Source: UBA7672 sp965279085
GTDB taxonomy: Bacteria > Pseudomonadota > Alphaproteobacteria > Caulobacterales > Hyphomonadaceae
Direction of reading: 5' to 3'
NCBI GenBank assembly: GCA_965279085.1
Contig: OZ257149.1
Location: 1,488,001 to 1,552,000 of the forward strand
DNA: 64,000 nucleotides
Shown here: positions 54,103 through 63,511 of the stretch, one piece after another
How positions within the stretch are numbered: position 1 is the stretch's first letter
Layout of the letters: every line of letters begins with the position of its first letter
Notes under the pieces: generated by a model
What the model saw: only the letters and a program-made list of their open reading frames with translations
Told to the model about the DNA's origin: nothing
The model's database searches: none
Translations under genes and position numbers: made by a program

Positions 54103-55314
54103 ATGAACGGTAATCTTGATGAACTGCGCCGGTTGGCGCGGACCGGGCTGGAAAAAGCCCGGGCCGTGCTCGGCCATGTTCGCGCCCTTTCGGTGAAGGC
54201 CTGGGCCGCCACCCGGACACACACGAAAAACGGCTGGGCCTGGATGCGGGAAACCACTCGCACGGGGGCCGCAACATCCGGCGCCGCCATCAAGCGCGGC
54301 TGGATCAGCTTCCGCGATAGCTGGACGAAACAGGACTGGTTCGCAGGTATCAAGCCGCTTCCGCCGGGCATGGCGGGCAACCTCACCGCCATCGCAATCG
54401 TTACCAGCCTCGTCCTGACATCGCTCGTTTACGGAGATTACTGGCAACGTCGCGTGGCCGAGGCCCGACTTATCCCGTCAGGCGAACATCCCTTGCAACA
54501 AACCGAGCCGTTGCCGGCGGAGCCCGTTCCTCCGACACCTGAAGTCCCGACCGAGCCTGTGCCGGAACCTGCCACACCGGATGCCTCGCCTGCCCCAGGC
54601 GTCCCGATGGCCAGCGCGGATCTTCCCCAGCAAGGCGAAGCCTTCATCGACCGGTTCGATGGCGACTCGCTTAGTGAGCGATGGTTTGTCTCCGACGGAT
54701 GGACCAATGGCGACTGGATGGAGAACGACTGGCAGGCCAGCCAGGTCAGCATCACAGAAGACGGTGTTCGCCTCACCATGGGGCCGGCAGTCGAAGGCTC
54801 GAAAAAGTCGCTGTCATCGGCGGAAATCCGCACCCACGAATTCTATCGCTACGGCTATTTCGAAGTGCGCATGCGCGTGCCTGCCGGATCGGGCACCGTC
54901 ACGGGCGCCTTCACCTACGCCGAACAGAAGGGCCGTACGCGGCCCAACGAGATCGACATCGAAATCCTTGGCCGCAATCCGCGTACGCTCGAGGCCACGA
55001 TCCATGAGAACGGCAAACCGACCGGCGACAAGCTCCGCCTGCCCTTCGACACCACTACCGCCTTCCATACCTATGGCTTCGACTGGACCCGCAACTACGT
55101 GCGCTGGTATGTCGATGGGAAGCTGGTGCACCAGATCACTGGCGCCCCCGCTGCGCGTCTCACGCGCCCGCAGCAGTTCTTCGTGAACCTGTGGGCGAGC
55201 AAGCAGCTGAAGGACTGGGTCGGCCCGCTCGATACGTCGAAGAAGCCGTGGACCCTGGACGTCGCGTGCGTGGCCTACGCCAAGAGCTACAAAAACGAAT
55301 CACTCTGCAGGTAG
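54103..55314 (+). CDS. Membrane-anchored GH16 glycanase
   Basis: 403 residues. A basic cytoplasmic N-terminus of about 85 residues is followed by one membrane helix (LTAIAIVTSLVLTSLVYGDY), a proline-rich linker, and a glycoside hydrolase 16 domain. The catalytic EIDIE is at Glu283, Asp285 and Glu287 in RPNEIDIEILG. GH16 proteins cleave beta-1,3/1,4-glucans or related polymers; ExoK-like trimming of an exopolysaccharide is plausible. A type II topology puts the enzyme outside the cytoplasm. Confidence 0.85.
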   Translation: MNGNLDELRRLARTGLEKARAVLGHVRALSVKAWAATRTHTKNGWAWMRETTRTGAATSGAAIKRGWISFRDSWTKQDWFAGIKPLPPGMAGNLTAIAIVTSLVLTSLVYGDYWQRRVAEARLIPSGEHPLQQTEPLPAEPVPPTPEVPTEPVPEPATPDASPAPGVPMASADLPQQGEAFIDRFDGDSLSERWFVSDGWTNGDWMENDWQASQVSITEDGVRLTMGPAVEGSKKSLSSAEIRTHEFYRYGYFEVRMRVPAGSGTVTGAFTYAEQKGRTRPNEIDIEILGRNPRTLEATIHENGKPTGDKLRLPFDTTTAFHTYGFDWTRNYVRWYVDGKLVHQITGAPAARLTRPQQFFVNLWASKQLKDWVGPLDTSKKPWTLDVACVAYAKSYKNESLCR

Positions 55315-55409
55315 CGGCGCGCCGGGCGCAGCCGCCCGAAAGTTACATTTGTTCCGCCGCCGAAACCCGTTCGCCTATCGCGCGTTGATCGCGCGGAGGG
55401 CCCTCAGCC

Positions 55410-55799
55410 ATGTTCGACCGCACACGCATCATGTCCCGTGACCTCACGGCGGCGCGCCGTTTCTACGCCGCGACGGCCCGGCATCTGGGCCTGGCCATAA
55501 TCGAGGCAGAGGAAGACGGCTTCACGCTCGGCCGCCTCAGCGACATGTCACAGCCCGTCCTGAAGGTGAAAAGCGCGTCGCGCACCATCGCCGATGCGCC
55601 GGAAACGCAGCCCGCCATGGTCGCCCTCGAAGCGCCGGACGACTACACGGTTCGGGCTTTCTACCGCGCCGCGCTGGAAGCCGGCGGCCGGCAGGTGGGC
55701 TATCCAGGCCCGCAACCTACGTCCGGCCAGTACTCGTACTATGCCGCTCGCGTCGAAGATCCCGACGGTAACTGCATCGAATGCGGCTGGCGCCACTGA
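55410..55799 (+). CDS. VOC-family (glyoxalase-like) protein
   Basis: 129 residues forming two beta-alpha-beta-beta-beta modules: SRDLTAARRFYAATARHLGL begins the first and DDYTVRAFYRAALEAGG the second, with DPDGNCIECGWRH at the end holding the C-terminal metal-type Glu. Family members include glyoxalases and dioxygenases. The exact reaction is not readable. Confidence 0.85.
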   Translation: MFDRTRIMSRDLTAARRFYAATARHLGLAIIEAEEDGFTLGRLSDMSQPVLKVKSASRTIADAPETQPAMVALEAPDDYTVRAFYRAALEAGGRQVGYPGPQPTSGQYSYYAARVEDPDGNCIECGWRH

Positions 55800-55957
55800 A
55801 ACCTGCGCTTTCCCGGCACGGAAGGCATGTGCTGCTGACGTATAGTTGAAGGTGGTACCGGCCGGTCTCGTTGCCGGAAACCGCATTTTTCTGTAATGGA
55901 GGTTCCAGCGCGGCCGCTTCCTGGCGAGCCGCATACGAGCATTTGGGAGGCTCCATA

Positions 55958-57904
55958 ATGAACAAGAAGATCCTGAGCATCGCGCTGGCGTCCGTCGCCG
56001 CCGCGGCTCTCGTCACCGCGGGCGTGGTCGCCAACGGCCAGACCGGCGCAATCGCCGCCGCCGCGCAGGTGAAGATCGCTGATCGCGCGGATGACTTCCG
56101 CCTCGTCGACCAGGATTCGAAAGCCCACCTGCTCAGCTATTACAAATACGCTCCGGCGATCGTGCTGATCGCCCAGCAGAACGGCGCCAAGGCGATCAAG
56201 GACCAGGCCGCCGCCATCAAGGATCTGCAGTCCGCCTTCGCGGGCAAGGATGTGCAGGTGATGATGATCAACTCCAACCCGGGCGACACGCGCGAGACGG
56301 TGCAAGCCGAGATGGCCTCCCTCGGCCTCAAGATGCCCGTCCTGCTCGATGACACGCAGCTCGTCGGCGAAGGCCTCGGCGTCAGCCGCGTGGCGCAGAC
56401 ATTCGTAATCGATCCGAAGACGTGGCGCGTCGTCTATTCGGGCCCGGTCGCGAAAGCGAAGGACGTTGTCAGCAGCCTCGTCAACGGCAAGGCCGTGACA
56501 GCGACGAACGTCTCGCTCGATACGGCCGTCCTCGCCTTCCCGAACCGCGACAAGAAAGCTGACCACGTCAAGATCTCCTACGAGAAAGACGTCTCGCCGA
56601 TCCTCGCGAAGAACTGCGTCGCCTGCCACTCGGAAGGCGCCATCGGCCCGTTCGCGATGGACAGCTATGAGAAGGTCAAGGGCTTCTCCGGCATGATCCG
56701 CGAAGCGATCCGCACAGACCGCATGCCGCCCTACAACGCCGACCCGCATGTCAACGCATTCGCGGCCGACCAGAACCTGACCAACAAGGACGCGCAGACC
56801 CTGATCCACTGGATCGAGGCCGGCGCTCCGCGTGGCGATGGCACGGACCCGCTGAAGATCAATGCGAAGCCCGCTCCGGAATGGGAACTCGGCACGCCGG
56901 ATCTCGTCATCGAACTGCCGGCCTACAAGGTTCCGGCTTCGGGCGTCGTCGACTACCAGAACCCGACCGTGACAAATCCGCTGTCGGAAGGCCGCTGGCT
57001 GCGCGCCGCGACCGTGAAGCCGTCTGACCGTCAGGCCGTGCACCACCTGCTCTCCAACGGTGCGGGTGGCTATGCCGTGGGCGCCGAGACGACCGTTTAT
57101 CCGAAAGGCACCGGCACATGGGTCGCCCCCGGCCAGACCTTCCGCTTCCAGATGCACTATACGCCGTACGGCAAGGAAACGGTCGAGAAGACCCGCGTCG
57201 GTCTCTACTTCTATCCGAAGGATGCGCCACCCGAGATCCTGCGCCGCTCGGCCGTGGTCGCCAACGCCGGAATCGAGATTCCTCCGAACACGCCGCGCCA
57301 TGAGGAGGTCGCCTACATCACCTTCCCCGAGAAGGCGACGCTGTTCACGGTATTCCCGCACGCCCACTATCGCGGCGAGAGCATGGCCGTATCGCTCATC
57401 AAGCCGGGCTCGACCAAGGAAGAGCTGATCATCTCGCTGCCGAAGTACGACTTCAACTGGCAGCGCGGCTATGATTTCGCCACGCCGATCTCGATCGAGC
57501 CGGGCACGAAGCTGGTCACCCGCTACGTGTACGACAACTCGAAGAACAACCCGGCCAACCCCGACCCGACGATCAAGGTCACCTGGGGCGAGCAGTCGTG
57601 GGAAGAGATGCAGTACACCGCGCTCGGCTTCCGCTGGGACGCAGAGACGGTCGCGAACCGCAAGGACGACTTCCAGAAGCGTCTCGAGGAATCGCGCTCC
57701 ATCGGCATCATGGACACGAACCTGGACGACAAGGTCGCCAAGTCCGAAGTGCGCGGCCGCATGGCGCAGATGCTCCTCGCGAACTGGGACAAGGTCGACG
57801 CTGACAAGGACGGCTATCTGGTGACGAGCGAGATGACGCAGATCAACGGTATGATCAACGGCCGCATCCGCGAGGCGCAGGCCCAGCAGAGCATCGGCCA
57901 GTAG
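55958..57904 (+). CDS. Redoxin / cytochrome c / copper monooxygenase fusion
   Basis: 648 residues from the ATG at 55958 with GGGAGG upstream; the signal sequence includes LVTAGVVANG. Residues about 30-190 have a thioredoxin/redoxin fold but no cysteine. Then comes a c-type heme motif C220-V-A-C223-H224, and a copper type II monooxygenase-like region with H362-H363, H400, H468-A-H470 and M551 (SWEEMQYT), the CuH and CuM ligand sets of PHM/DBH. Two EF-hand-like loops close it (from D586 and D614). Periplasmic; substrate unknown. Confidence 0.8.
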   Translation: MNKKILSIALASVAAAALVTAGVVANGQTGAIAAAAQVKIADRADDFRLVDQDSKAHLLSYYKYAPAIVLIAQQNGAKAIKDQAAAIKDLQSAFAGKDVQVMMINSNPGDTRETVQAEMASLGLKMPVLLDDTQLVGEGLGVSRVAQTFVIDPKTWRVVYSGPVAKAKDVVSSLVNGKAVTATNVSLDTAVLAFPNRDKKADHVKISYEKDVSPILAKNCVACHSEGAIGPFAMDSYEKVKGFSGMIREAIRTDRMPPYNADPHVNAFAADQNLTNKDAQTLIHWIEAGAPRGDGTDPLKINAKPAPEWELGTPDLVIELPAYKVPASGVVDYQNPTVTNPLSEGRWLRAATVKPSDRQAVHHLLSNGAGGYAVGAETTVYPKGTGTWVAPGQTFRFQMHYTPYGKETVEKTRVGLYFYPKDAPPEILRRSAVVANAGIEIPPNTPRHEEVAYITFPEKATLFTVFPHAHYRGESMAVSLIKPGSTKEELIISLPKYDFNWQRGYDFATPISIEPGTKLVTRYVYDNSKNNPANPDPTIKVTWGEQSWEEMQYTALGFRWDAETVANRKDDFQKRLEESRSIGIMDTNLDDKVAKSEVRGRMAQMLLANWDKVDADKDGYLVTSEMTQINGMINGRIREAQAQQSIGQ

Positions 57905-57929
57905 CCCAAGCTCGACTGAAGACATGACG

Positions 57930-57962
57930 CAGGCGGATCGAGAGATCCGCCTGTTTTCTTTT
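57930..57962 (+). terminator. Terminator after the copper monooxygenase gene
   Basis: CAGGCGGATC (57930-57939) pairs with GATCCGCCTG (57944-57953), a 10-pair stem with a GAGA tetraloop, followed by TTTTCTTTT. It lies 25 bases after the stop. Confidence 0.9.
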
Positions 57963-58006
57963 GCGCCTAACAGTCGTATCAGGCCCGCGTCATCGGGGCC
58001 CTCGCC

Positions 58007-59284
58007 ATGCCGAAGAAGATCGTGCTCGCCACCATTGGCAGCCTCGGGGACGTTCATCCTTTCATTGCACTGGGACAGGCGCTGAAGGCGCGAGGGTTCG
58101 AGCCGGTCGTGGCAGCACCAAAAAGCAACGTCGACAAGGTGCAGAGCGCAGGGCTTCGCGCCGAAGCGATCTTTCCGACTTTCGAGGAGATGGGCGCAGC
58201 GCTCGGCATGAGCGATCAGGACGCGACGACGCGGATGTTGCGCGATCCCGACTTCCTGGTTCGCAGACTCATCCTCCGCTACCTGCCGGACAGCGCTCGG
58301 GCGCTGCAGCGCGTCGCGGCGGATGCAAGCGCGATCGCGTGCACCCAGTTCGCGCTTTCCGCGCCCATCGTCGCGGAGGCGCGTAATATCCCGCTGATCC
58401 CCGTGATCCTGCAGCCGATGCTGATGATGTCGCCGCACGACCCGCCGGTGACCCCGGATTTCTGGTCGCTGTTGAAGCCGCCGATCACGCCGTTCAAGCT
58501 GGGCTGGAACAAGCGCGTGCTCGCCATGGTGCAGCTGGAACTGAAGCGGCGTTATGGGCGACAGGTGAACAGCGAACGCCGTGCGCATGGGCTCGCACCG
58601 GCGAAGACGGCGCCGATCTTTCCGGGCCCGCCGCGCGATGCGAAGCTGGTGCTAGGACTCTATGCGGATGCATTTGCGCCCCGGCCTGCTGATGCGCCGT
58701 CGAATGTCGTGCTGTCCGGCTTTCCGATATTCGACAGCGACAGTGGATCGCCGGAAAAGCTCGATCCGGAGCTCGAAGCTTTCCTGGCCGATGGAGAGCC
58801 GCCGCTGGTCTTCACGCTAGGAAGCTTCGCCGTCTATGCGCCGGGTGATTTCTACGCGGAGAGCCTGGCCGCGGCGCGGGCGCTGAAACGGCGCGCCCTG
58901 CTGCTGACGGGGCCGGGCAAGATGCAATCGGCGCCGGATGCCTTGGTGCGGTCGTATGCGCCGCATTCGCTTGTGTTCCCACGCGCAGCAGCCGTCATCC
59001 ATCACGGAGGCATCGGCACGACCGGCGCAGCGCTTCGCGCGGGCAAGCCGCAGCTCGTCGTGCCGCACATGGGCGATCAGGCGGACCATGGGGCGCGGAT
59101 CGAACGGCTCGGGCTTGGCGCCATGCTGCCTTCCAAGCGCTACACGGCGGCGCGGGCGCAGGAAGCGCTGAGCCGCATTCTGGGCAATCCGGCCATCACC
59201 GCACGTGCACGGGATTTTGCGCCGCGTGTCGCCGAGAACGGCGCCGAGAAAGCGGCAGATGCGATCGCGGCTATGCTCGCCTAA
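58007..59284 (+). CDS. UGT-like glycosyltransferase
   Basis: 425 residues of the GT1 (MGT/UGT) type. The N-terminal IVLATIGSLGDVHPFIALG is the acceptor-side Rossmann start, and the C-terminal AAAVIHHGGIGTTGAALRAG followed by LVVPHMGDQADHG is the UDP-sugar-binding region of bacterial sterol/rhamnolipid-type glycosyltransferases. It probably glycosylates a lipid or hydrophobic compound. It converges on a CFA-like methyltransferase; its stop overlaps theirs by four bases. Confidence 0.85.
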   Translation: MPKKIVLATIGSLGDVHPFIALGQALKARGFEPVVAAPKSNVDKVQSAGLRAEAIFPTFEEMGAALGMSDQDATTRMLRDPDFLVRRLILRYLPDSARALQRVAADASAIACTQFALSAPIVAEARNIPLIPVILQPMLMMSPHDPPVTPDFWSLLKPPITPFKLGWNKRVLAMVQLELKRRYGRQVNSERRAHGLAPAKTAPIFPGPPRDAKLVLGLYADAFAPRPADAPSNVVLSGFPIFDSDSGSPEKLDPELEAFLADGEPPLVFTLGSFAVYAPGDFYAESLAAARALKRRALLLTGPGKMQSAPDALVRSYAPHSLVFPRAAAVIHHGGIGTTGAALRAGKPQLVVPHMGDQADHGARIERLGLGAMLPSKRYTAARAQEALSRILGNPAITARARDFAPRVAENGAEKAADAIAAMLA

Positions 59285-60306
59285 GCAGGTTTCAGCCGGT
59301 GGTGCACCACGCCCCACTCTTTCCCGCCGCTGTGGCCGAAGAGACCTGCGGTGGCGAGGAAGAACAAGCGCCAGCGGCTCTCCCAGAGCTTCGCGTCCTT
59401 GCCGTAGACCTGCGCAAGGATCGGGCGGATGGCTTCGCGATTGGCGTCGAAATTCTTGAGCCAGTCGAGCGCTGTGCGTTCGTAGTTGCGGCCGCTCCAC
59501 CACCATTCCTGTTCGACTTCGAACAGGTCCGGGAAATTGCCGATCAGGTCGCGGCTCGGCATCACGCCGCCGGCGAAGAAGTGGTGGGCGATCCAGTCGG
59601 CCGGATCGTTGACGTCGAAACGGTAAGGCGCGGTCTTGTGCGCGAAGACGTGCGTCAGCATACGGCCATCGGGCTTCAGCCAGCGGCGACACTTCTCCAG
59701 CAGCGCGCGCCAGTTGGACATGTGTTCGAACATCTCGACGGACACGATGCGGTCGAACCGCTGTGTTATGTCGAACACGTTCATATCGGCGGTGATGATC
59801 GTGATGTTGGACAAGCCCTGCCGCTCGGCTTCGGCGAGGATGTGCGTCTTCTGGCTGGCGGAGTTCGAAACGGCGGTGATGCGGGCTTTGGGATAGTGCG
59901 CCGCCATCCATAGTGTCATCGAACCCCAGCCGCAGCCGAGTTCGAGAATGTCCTGCCCATCCGCCAGTTCAGCGTTGGCGCATGTCTCAGCGAGCGCATG
60001 TTCCTCGGCAGTGGCGAGCGCGTCGGCTGGCGAGCGATAGAGACAGCTGGAATACTTGAAGCGCGGCCCGAGACAGAGGCGGAAGAAAGCGGCGGGAACC
60101 TCATAGTGTTGTGCGTTGGCGTCCGCCGTGTGCGCGGCGATCGGACGATTGCTCATGTCGGCCGCGAAGCGCTCGGAGGCGTCCTGCGGCACGTCCTTCA
60201 TCTGATGCTTTGCGCGGCCCACGAGGAAGGAGACAGCGCCTTTGCGAAGGCTGTCCGGCAGCGGCGCGGATTCGAATGCAATAATGGCGCGGGCAACGAG
60301 GCTCAT
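59281..60306 (-). CDS. Cyclopropane-fatty-acid-synthase-like methyltransferase
   Basis: 341 residues. ILELGCGWGSMTLWMA is the SAM motif I of the CFA/mycolic acid methyltransferase family, with IVSVEMFEHM as the bicarbonate/Glu region, and NAQHYEVPAAFFRLCLGP and FKYSSCLYRSPADALATAEE at the N-terminus. It modifies unsaturated acyl chains in membrane lipids, or a related lipid substrate. It overlaps the upstream DUF1295 gene by four bases, so the two are co-translated. Confidence 0.85.
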   Translation of the reverse strand: MSLVARAIIAFESAPLPDSLRKGAVSFLVGRAKHQMKDVPQDASERFAADMSNRPIAAHTADANAQHYEVPAAFFRLCLGPRFKYSSCLYRSPADALATAEEHALAETCANAELADGQDILELGCGWGSMTLWMAAHYPKARITAVSNSASQKTHILAEAERQGLSNITIITADMNVFDITQRFDRIVSVEMFEHMSNWRALLEKCRRWLKPDGRMLTHVFAHKTAPYRFDVNDPADWIAHHFFAGGVMPSRDLIGNFPDLFEVEQEWWWSGRNYERTALDWLKNFDANREAIRPILAQVYGKDAKLWESRWRLFFLATAGLFGHSGGKEWGVVHHRLKPA

Positions 60307-61100
60307 GCGGACGTGCCTTTCGGAGGAAGCGGGAAGAAGGCGCTGACGCGCTGCTGATACTCACGAAACTTGTCGCCCCGGCTGGCCAGCATGGATTTCT
60401 CCGTCGCCGGCACGCCCGTGCCGAAGCGCAGCACAATGAACATCACGATAGGCGCGATCCACGTTGCCCAGCTCCATGTAACAGCGGGATCGAAGGCGAT
60501 GACCGGATAGGCGAGCCAGCCAAGCCATTCGAAGAAGTAGTTGGGATGCCGCGACCAGCCCCACAGGCCGCGATCCATGATCGCGCCGTGATGGCCTTCC
60601 TTCTTGAACGCCCGCATCTGCTCGTCAGCCAGCCCCTCGCCCACGATGGCGACGAGCAGAACCAGAGCGCCGAGGGCGTCGCGGATACCGAGTTCGGCTG
60701 ATCCCAGATGCGCCGCGGCGAAAACCGAAAGCCCAAGGATCGCGGCGGCTGGCGCCTGCGGCACGACCAGGAACAGCATGTTGCGCTGGAAGTTGGCGCC
60801 CCATTCCTGCCGGAAGCCGGCATAGCGCGCGTCCTCGCTGGTGGTGGCGACGCGGTGGCCGACATAGACGCCAAGCCGTATCGCCCAGACCGCGCCGAGC
60901 GCGGCGACCAGAAGCTGCCGGTTTGCGTTGGCGGCCGGTTCCGGCCACAGGGCGGCGGTGACGCAGGCGATGCCTGTTCCGAATGTCCAGAAAACGTCGA
61001 CCCAACCGCCATTATTCACGGCGCGCTGGACAAGCCATGCCGTGAGCATGACCAAGGCCATGCCCGCGAGAATCACAAGAAATGGGGCGAGCGGGTTCAC
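60303..61100 (-). CDS. DUF1295 (steroid 5-alpha-reductase-like) membrane protein
   Basis: 265 residues, about six membrane helices. The C-terminal DRGLWGWSRHPNYFFEWLGW is the conserved NADPH/substrate motif of the 3-oxo-5-alpha-steroid 4-dehydrogenase/DUF1295 fold. It often lies with CFA-like methyltransferases and is thought to act on lipids; here it precedes that gene in a coupled pair. The exact substrate is unknown. Confidence 0.9.
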   Translation of the reverse strand: MNPLAPFLVILAGMALVMLTAWLVQRAVNNGGWVDVFWTFGTGIACVTAALWPEPAANANRQLLVAALGAVWAIRLGVYVGHRVATTSEDARYAGFRQEWGANFQRNMLFLVVPQAPAAAILGLSVFAAAHLGSAELGIRDALGALVLLVAIVGEGLADEQMRAFKKEGHHGAIMDRGLWGWSRHPNYFFEWLGWLAYPVIAFDPAVTWSWATWIAPIVMFIVLRFGTGVPATEKSMLASRGDKFREYQQRVSAFFPLPPKGTSA

Positions 61101-61187
61101 CTTGGCTATACGCGGACGCCTTACTGACGGATCAGCGTTAGTCGGCTAGAAAGCGGCCCGTCTGGCGCAAGTGGAGTCGTCCTGCCC

Positions 61188-61937
61188 ATGTCCTCCGCCC
61201 TTGAAGTGCGCGATCTGGCCAAGAGCTATGGCGGCAAGCGCGCCGTCGACGGCATCAGCTTCGACGTGAAAAGCGGCGAGCTCTATGCCCTGCTCGGCCC
61301 CAACGGCGCGGGCAAGACCACCACGCTGCGCATGATCGCCGGCCTGCTGAATGCGGATGGGGGATCGATCAGCGTATTCAATGTCGATGCGCGGAAGGAC
61401 GCGCTGGCGGCAAAGCGTTTGATCGCCTGGCTGCCCGACGAACCCCTGCTCTACGACAAGCTGACGGCGTGGGAGTATCTGGAATTCGTGGCGGGCCTCT
61501 GGGGCGTGGACGTCGCCGAAGCGCGTAATCGGGCCGAACAGCTCCTGAAGCTTCTCGGCCTTTGGGATAACCGGAACGACCGCTGCGAAACCTTCTCGCG
61601 CGGCATGAAGCAGAAAGCCGTGCTCGCCGGGGCGCTGATCCACGAGCCGAAGCTGCTGATGCTGGACGAACCGCTCACCGGCCTCGACGCCGCCGCCAGC
61701 CGTCTCGTGAAAGACATGATCCGCCAGCGTGTCGAACAGGGCGCGGCAGTGATCCTCACCACGCACATCCTCGAAGTGGCCGAGCGGATGGCGGACCGCA
61801 TTGGTATCATCAAGGACGGCAAGTTGCTGGTTGAAGGCAGGCTGGACGAACTCCAGTCGCGCGCAGGCGCGCAAGGCCAGTCGCTGGAGGATGTGTTCCT
61901 GTCCCTTACAGCCTCACCGGCGGTCGCGGCGCAATGA
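61188..61937 (+). CDS. ABC exporter ATP-binding protein
   Basis: 249 residues. GPNGAGKTTTLR is Walker A, CETFSRGMKQK the signature, LLMLDEPLTGLD Walker B and THILEVAERM the H-loop. It is of the CcmA/ABC-2 type, as expected for export or membrane-lipid transport. Its stop overlaps the permease start by ATGA. Substrate unknown; the nearby lipid-modification genes suggest a lipid or surface-polymer substrate, by inference only. Confidence 0.9.
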   Translation: MSSALEVRDLAKSYGGKRAVDGISFDVKSGELYALLGPNGAGKTTTLRMIAGLLNADGGSISVFNVDARKDALAAKRLIAWLPDEPLLYDKLTAWEYLEFVAGLWGVDVAEARNRAEQLLKLLGLWDNRNDRCETFSRGMKQKAVLAGALIHEPKLLMLDEPLTGLDAAASRLVKDMIRQRVEQGAAVILTTHILEVAERMADRIGIIKDGKLLVEGRLDELQSRAGAQGQSLEDVFLSLTASPAVAAQ

Positions 61938-63511
61938 GCGCAAAGAAGCCGAAGCCCCAGAAATCCCGCTCGCTCGGCGGCAAGCCCGGCAGCGTGCGCT
62001 GGCTGTTGGGGCATGAGCTGCGCCTGTTCTGGCGGCGCGGGAAGATGTCGCCGAGAAGCGGCCTGATCCTCGTCGGCTTGCTGCTGACGATCTGGGCCGT
62101 CGCAAGCTATTTCGTGTTCATGCGGTTGGGTCCGGTGATCCCGCCTCCGCCCTTCAACGAGGGCCCGGCAAACGGCCTTGCGCTGGCCGCCATCGGCATC
62201 GTCATCGCCTTCATTACATCGGTGATGACATCCGGCGCCATACTGGCTGCGGTCGAGGCGATCTACACGCGCAACGATCTCGATCTCCTGCTCTCAACGC
62301 CGATCTCGCCCTGGCGCATTCTGATCGTGCGGGCATCCGCCATCGCGGTCGGCGCGATGCCGATCTATGCGGGCCTGCTCGGCCCGCCCCTGCTCTGGAT
62401 GGCGATCTTTTCCTCGCCGCTATGGCTATCGGCCATCGTCTTCGTCGTGGCGACGGCCTTCGTGGCGACGGGGCTGGCCCTGCTGGTCGTCACCGCGCTT
62501 TTCCGGTTGATCGGGCCGCGCAACACGCGCGTGCTGGCGCAGATTCTCAGCGCGGCAGCCGGCGCGGCGGTGTTCCTGATCTTTCAATATGTGAACGTCT
62601 CCTCGCGCGGTGATGGTCCGATGTCGCCCGAGGATGCGCAGGCGATGATCGCGACTTTCAACTTCGATCCGCAAGTCTGGTGGCTGTTCCCGTCCCGCGC
62701 CTTCACCGGCGACATCCACTCGATCCTGCTGTGGGTTCTGTTTGCCGGGGCTGTCTTTCCCTTTGGCGTCTACGTCTTCAGCCGCCGGTTCGTGGCGGAC
62801 GCCGCGGCAGCCGCCGCCATGGGCACGCGCAAGCGAACGACGGACGCCCGCGTGGCTTCGGTGCGAGGCGGGGTGATGCGGTCGATCATTCGCAAGGAGT
62901 TCCGGCTGTTGCTTCGCGATCCTCTGCTGCTGTCGCAGATCGGGCTTCAGCTGATTTACCTGCTGCCGCTCGGCTTCATTCTGGTGCGACCGGATTCCGG
63001 CATTCCCATCATCGCGGCCACTTTCGCGCCGGCGCTAGCCCTGCTCTCGAGCGCGCTGTCCGGAAGTCTCGTCTGGATCACGGTATCCGCCGAGGATGCG
63101 CCGGACCTGATCACTTCAGCTCCCGTGCGCACGCAAATGGTCGACCGCGCCAAGCTGTTCGCAGCCATCACTCCCGTGCTCGCCGTGATGTCGATCCCGC
63201 TTGCGGCGATGCTGTTGCGCGACCCGTGGGCAGGCGTGTGGGCGACGGGCGGCGTGGTTTCGGCCTCGCTATCCGCCGCACTGATCGGGCTCTGGCGCAG
63301 AACGCCGGGCTCGCGCCGCGAGTTCGTGCGGCGCCGTCAGAAGGGCTCAGTGCTCACCGGGCTGGGTCAGTCGCTCGTCGCGATCGGTATCGCCGTCGCC
63401 GCCGGACTTGGCGCCTATGGATGGCCATGGATGGCGCTGATCCCAGCGATCGTGATCGCGGCAATCCTCGGCGCGCTCTACAAGCCGAACAATCCGCTGG
63501 CTGAAGCCTAG
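61934..63511 (+). CDS. ABC exporter permease
   Basis: 525 residues with about 10-12 hydrophobic segments and a basic N-terminus (KPKPQKSRSLGGKPG). It overlaps the ATP-binding gene by four bases, so the two make one transporter. The helices, such as LAAIGIVIAFITSVMTSGAI and LLALLSS-type stretches, are typical of large ABC-2-like permeases. No named family is certain. Its stop overlaps the convergent FadB-like stop. Confidence 0.85.
   Translation: MSAKKPKPQKSRSLGGKPGSVRWLLGHELRLFWRRGKMSPRSGLILVGLLLTIWAVASYFVFMRLGPVIPPPPFNEGPANGLALAAIGIVIAFITSVMTSGAILAAVEAIYTRNDLDLLLSTPISPWRILIVRASAIAVGAMPIYAGLLGPPLLWMAIFSSPLWLSAIVFVVATAFVATGLALLVVTALFRLIGPRNTRVLAQILSAAAGAAVFLIFQYVNVSSRGDGPMSPEDAQAMIATFNFDPQVWWLFPSRAFTGDIHSILLWVLFAGAVFPFGVYVFSRRFVADAAAAAAMGTRKRTTDARVASVRGGVMRSIIRKEFRLLLRDPLLLSQIGLQLIYLLPLGFILVRPDSGIPIIAATFAPALALLSSALSGSLVWITVSAEDAPDLITSAPVRTQMVDRAKLFAAITPVLAVMSIPLAAMLLRDPWAGVWATGGVVSASLSAALIGLWRRTPGSRREFVRRRQKGSVLTGLGQSLVAIGIAVAAGLGAYGWPWMALIPAIVIAAILGALYKPNNPLAEA

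Noticed and set aside
55739..58588. Long minus-strand frame opposite the copper monooxygenase and part of the glycosyltransferase gene
   Set aside because: It spans two well-supported plus-strand genes and their terminator, and its protein is arginine-rich and low complexity.
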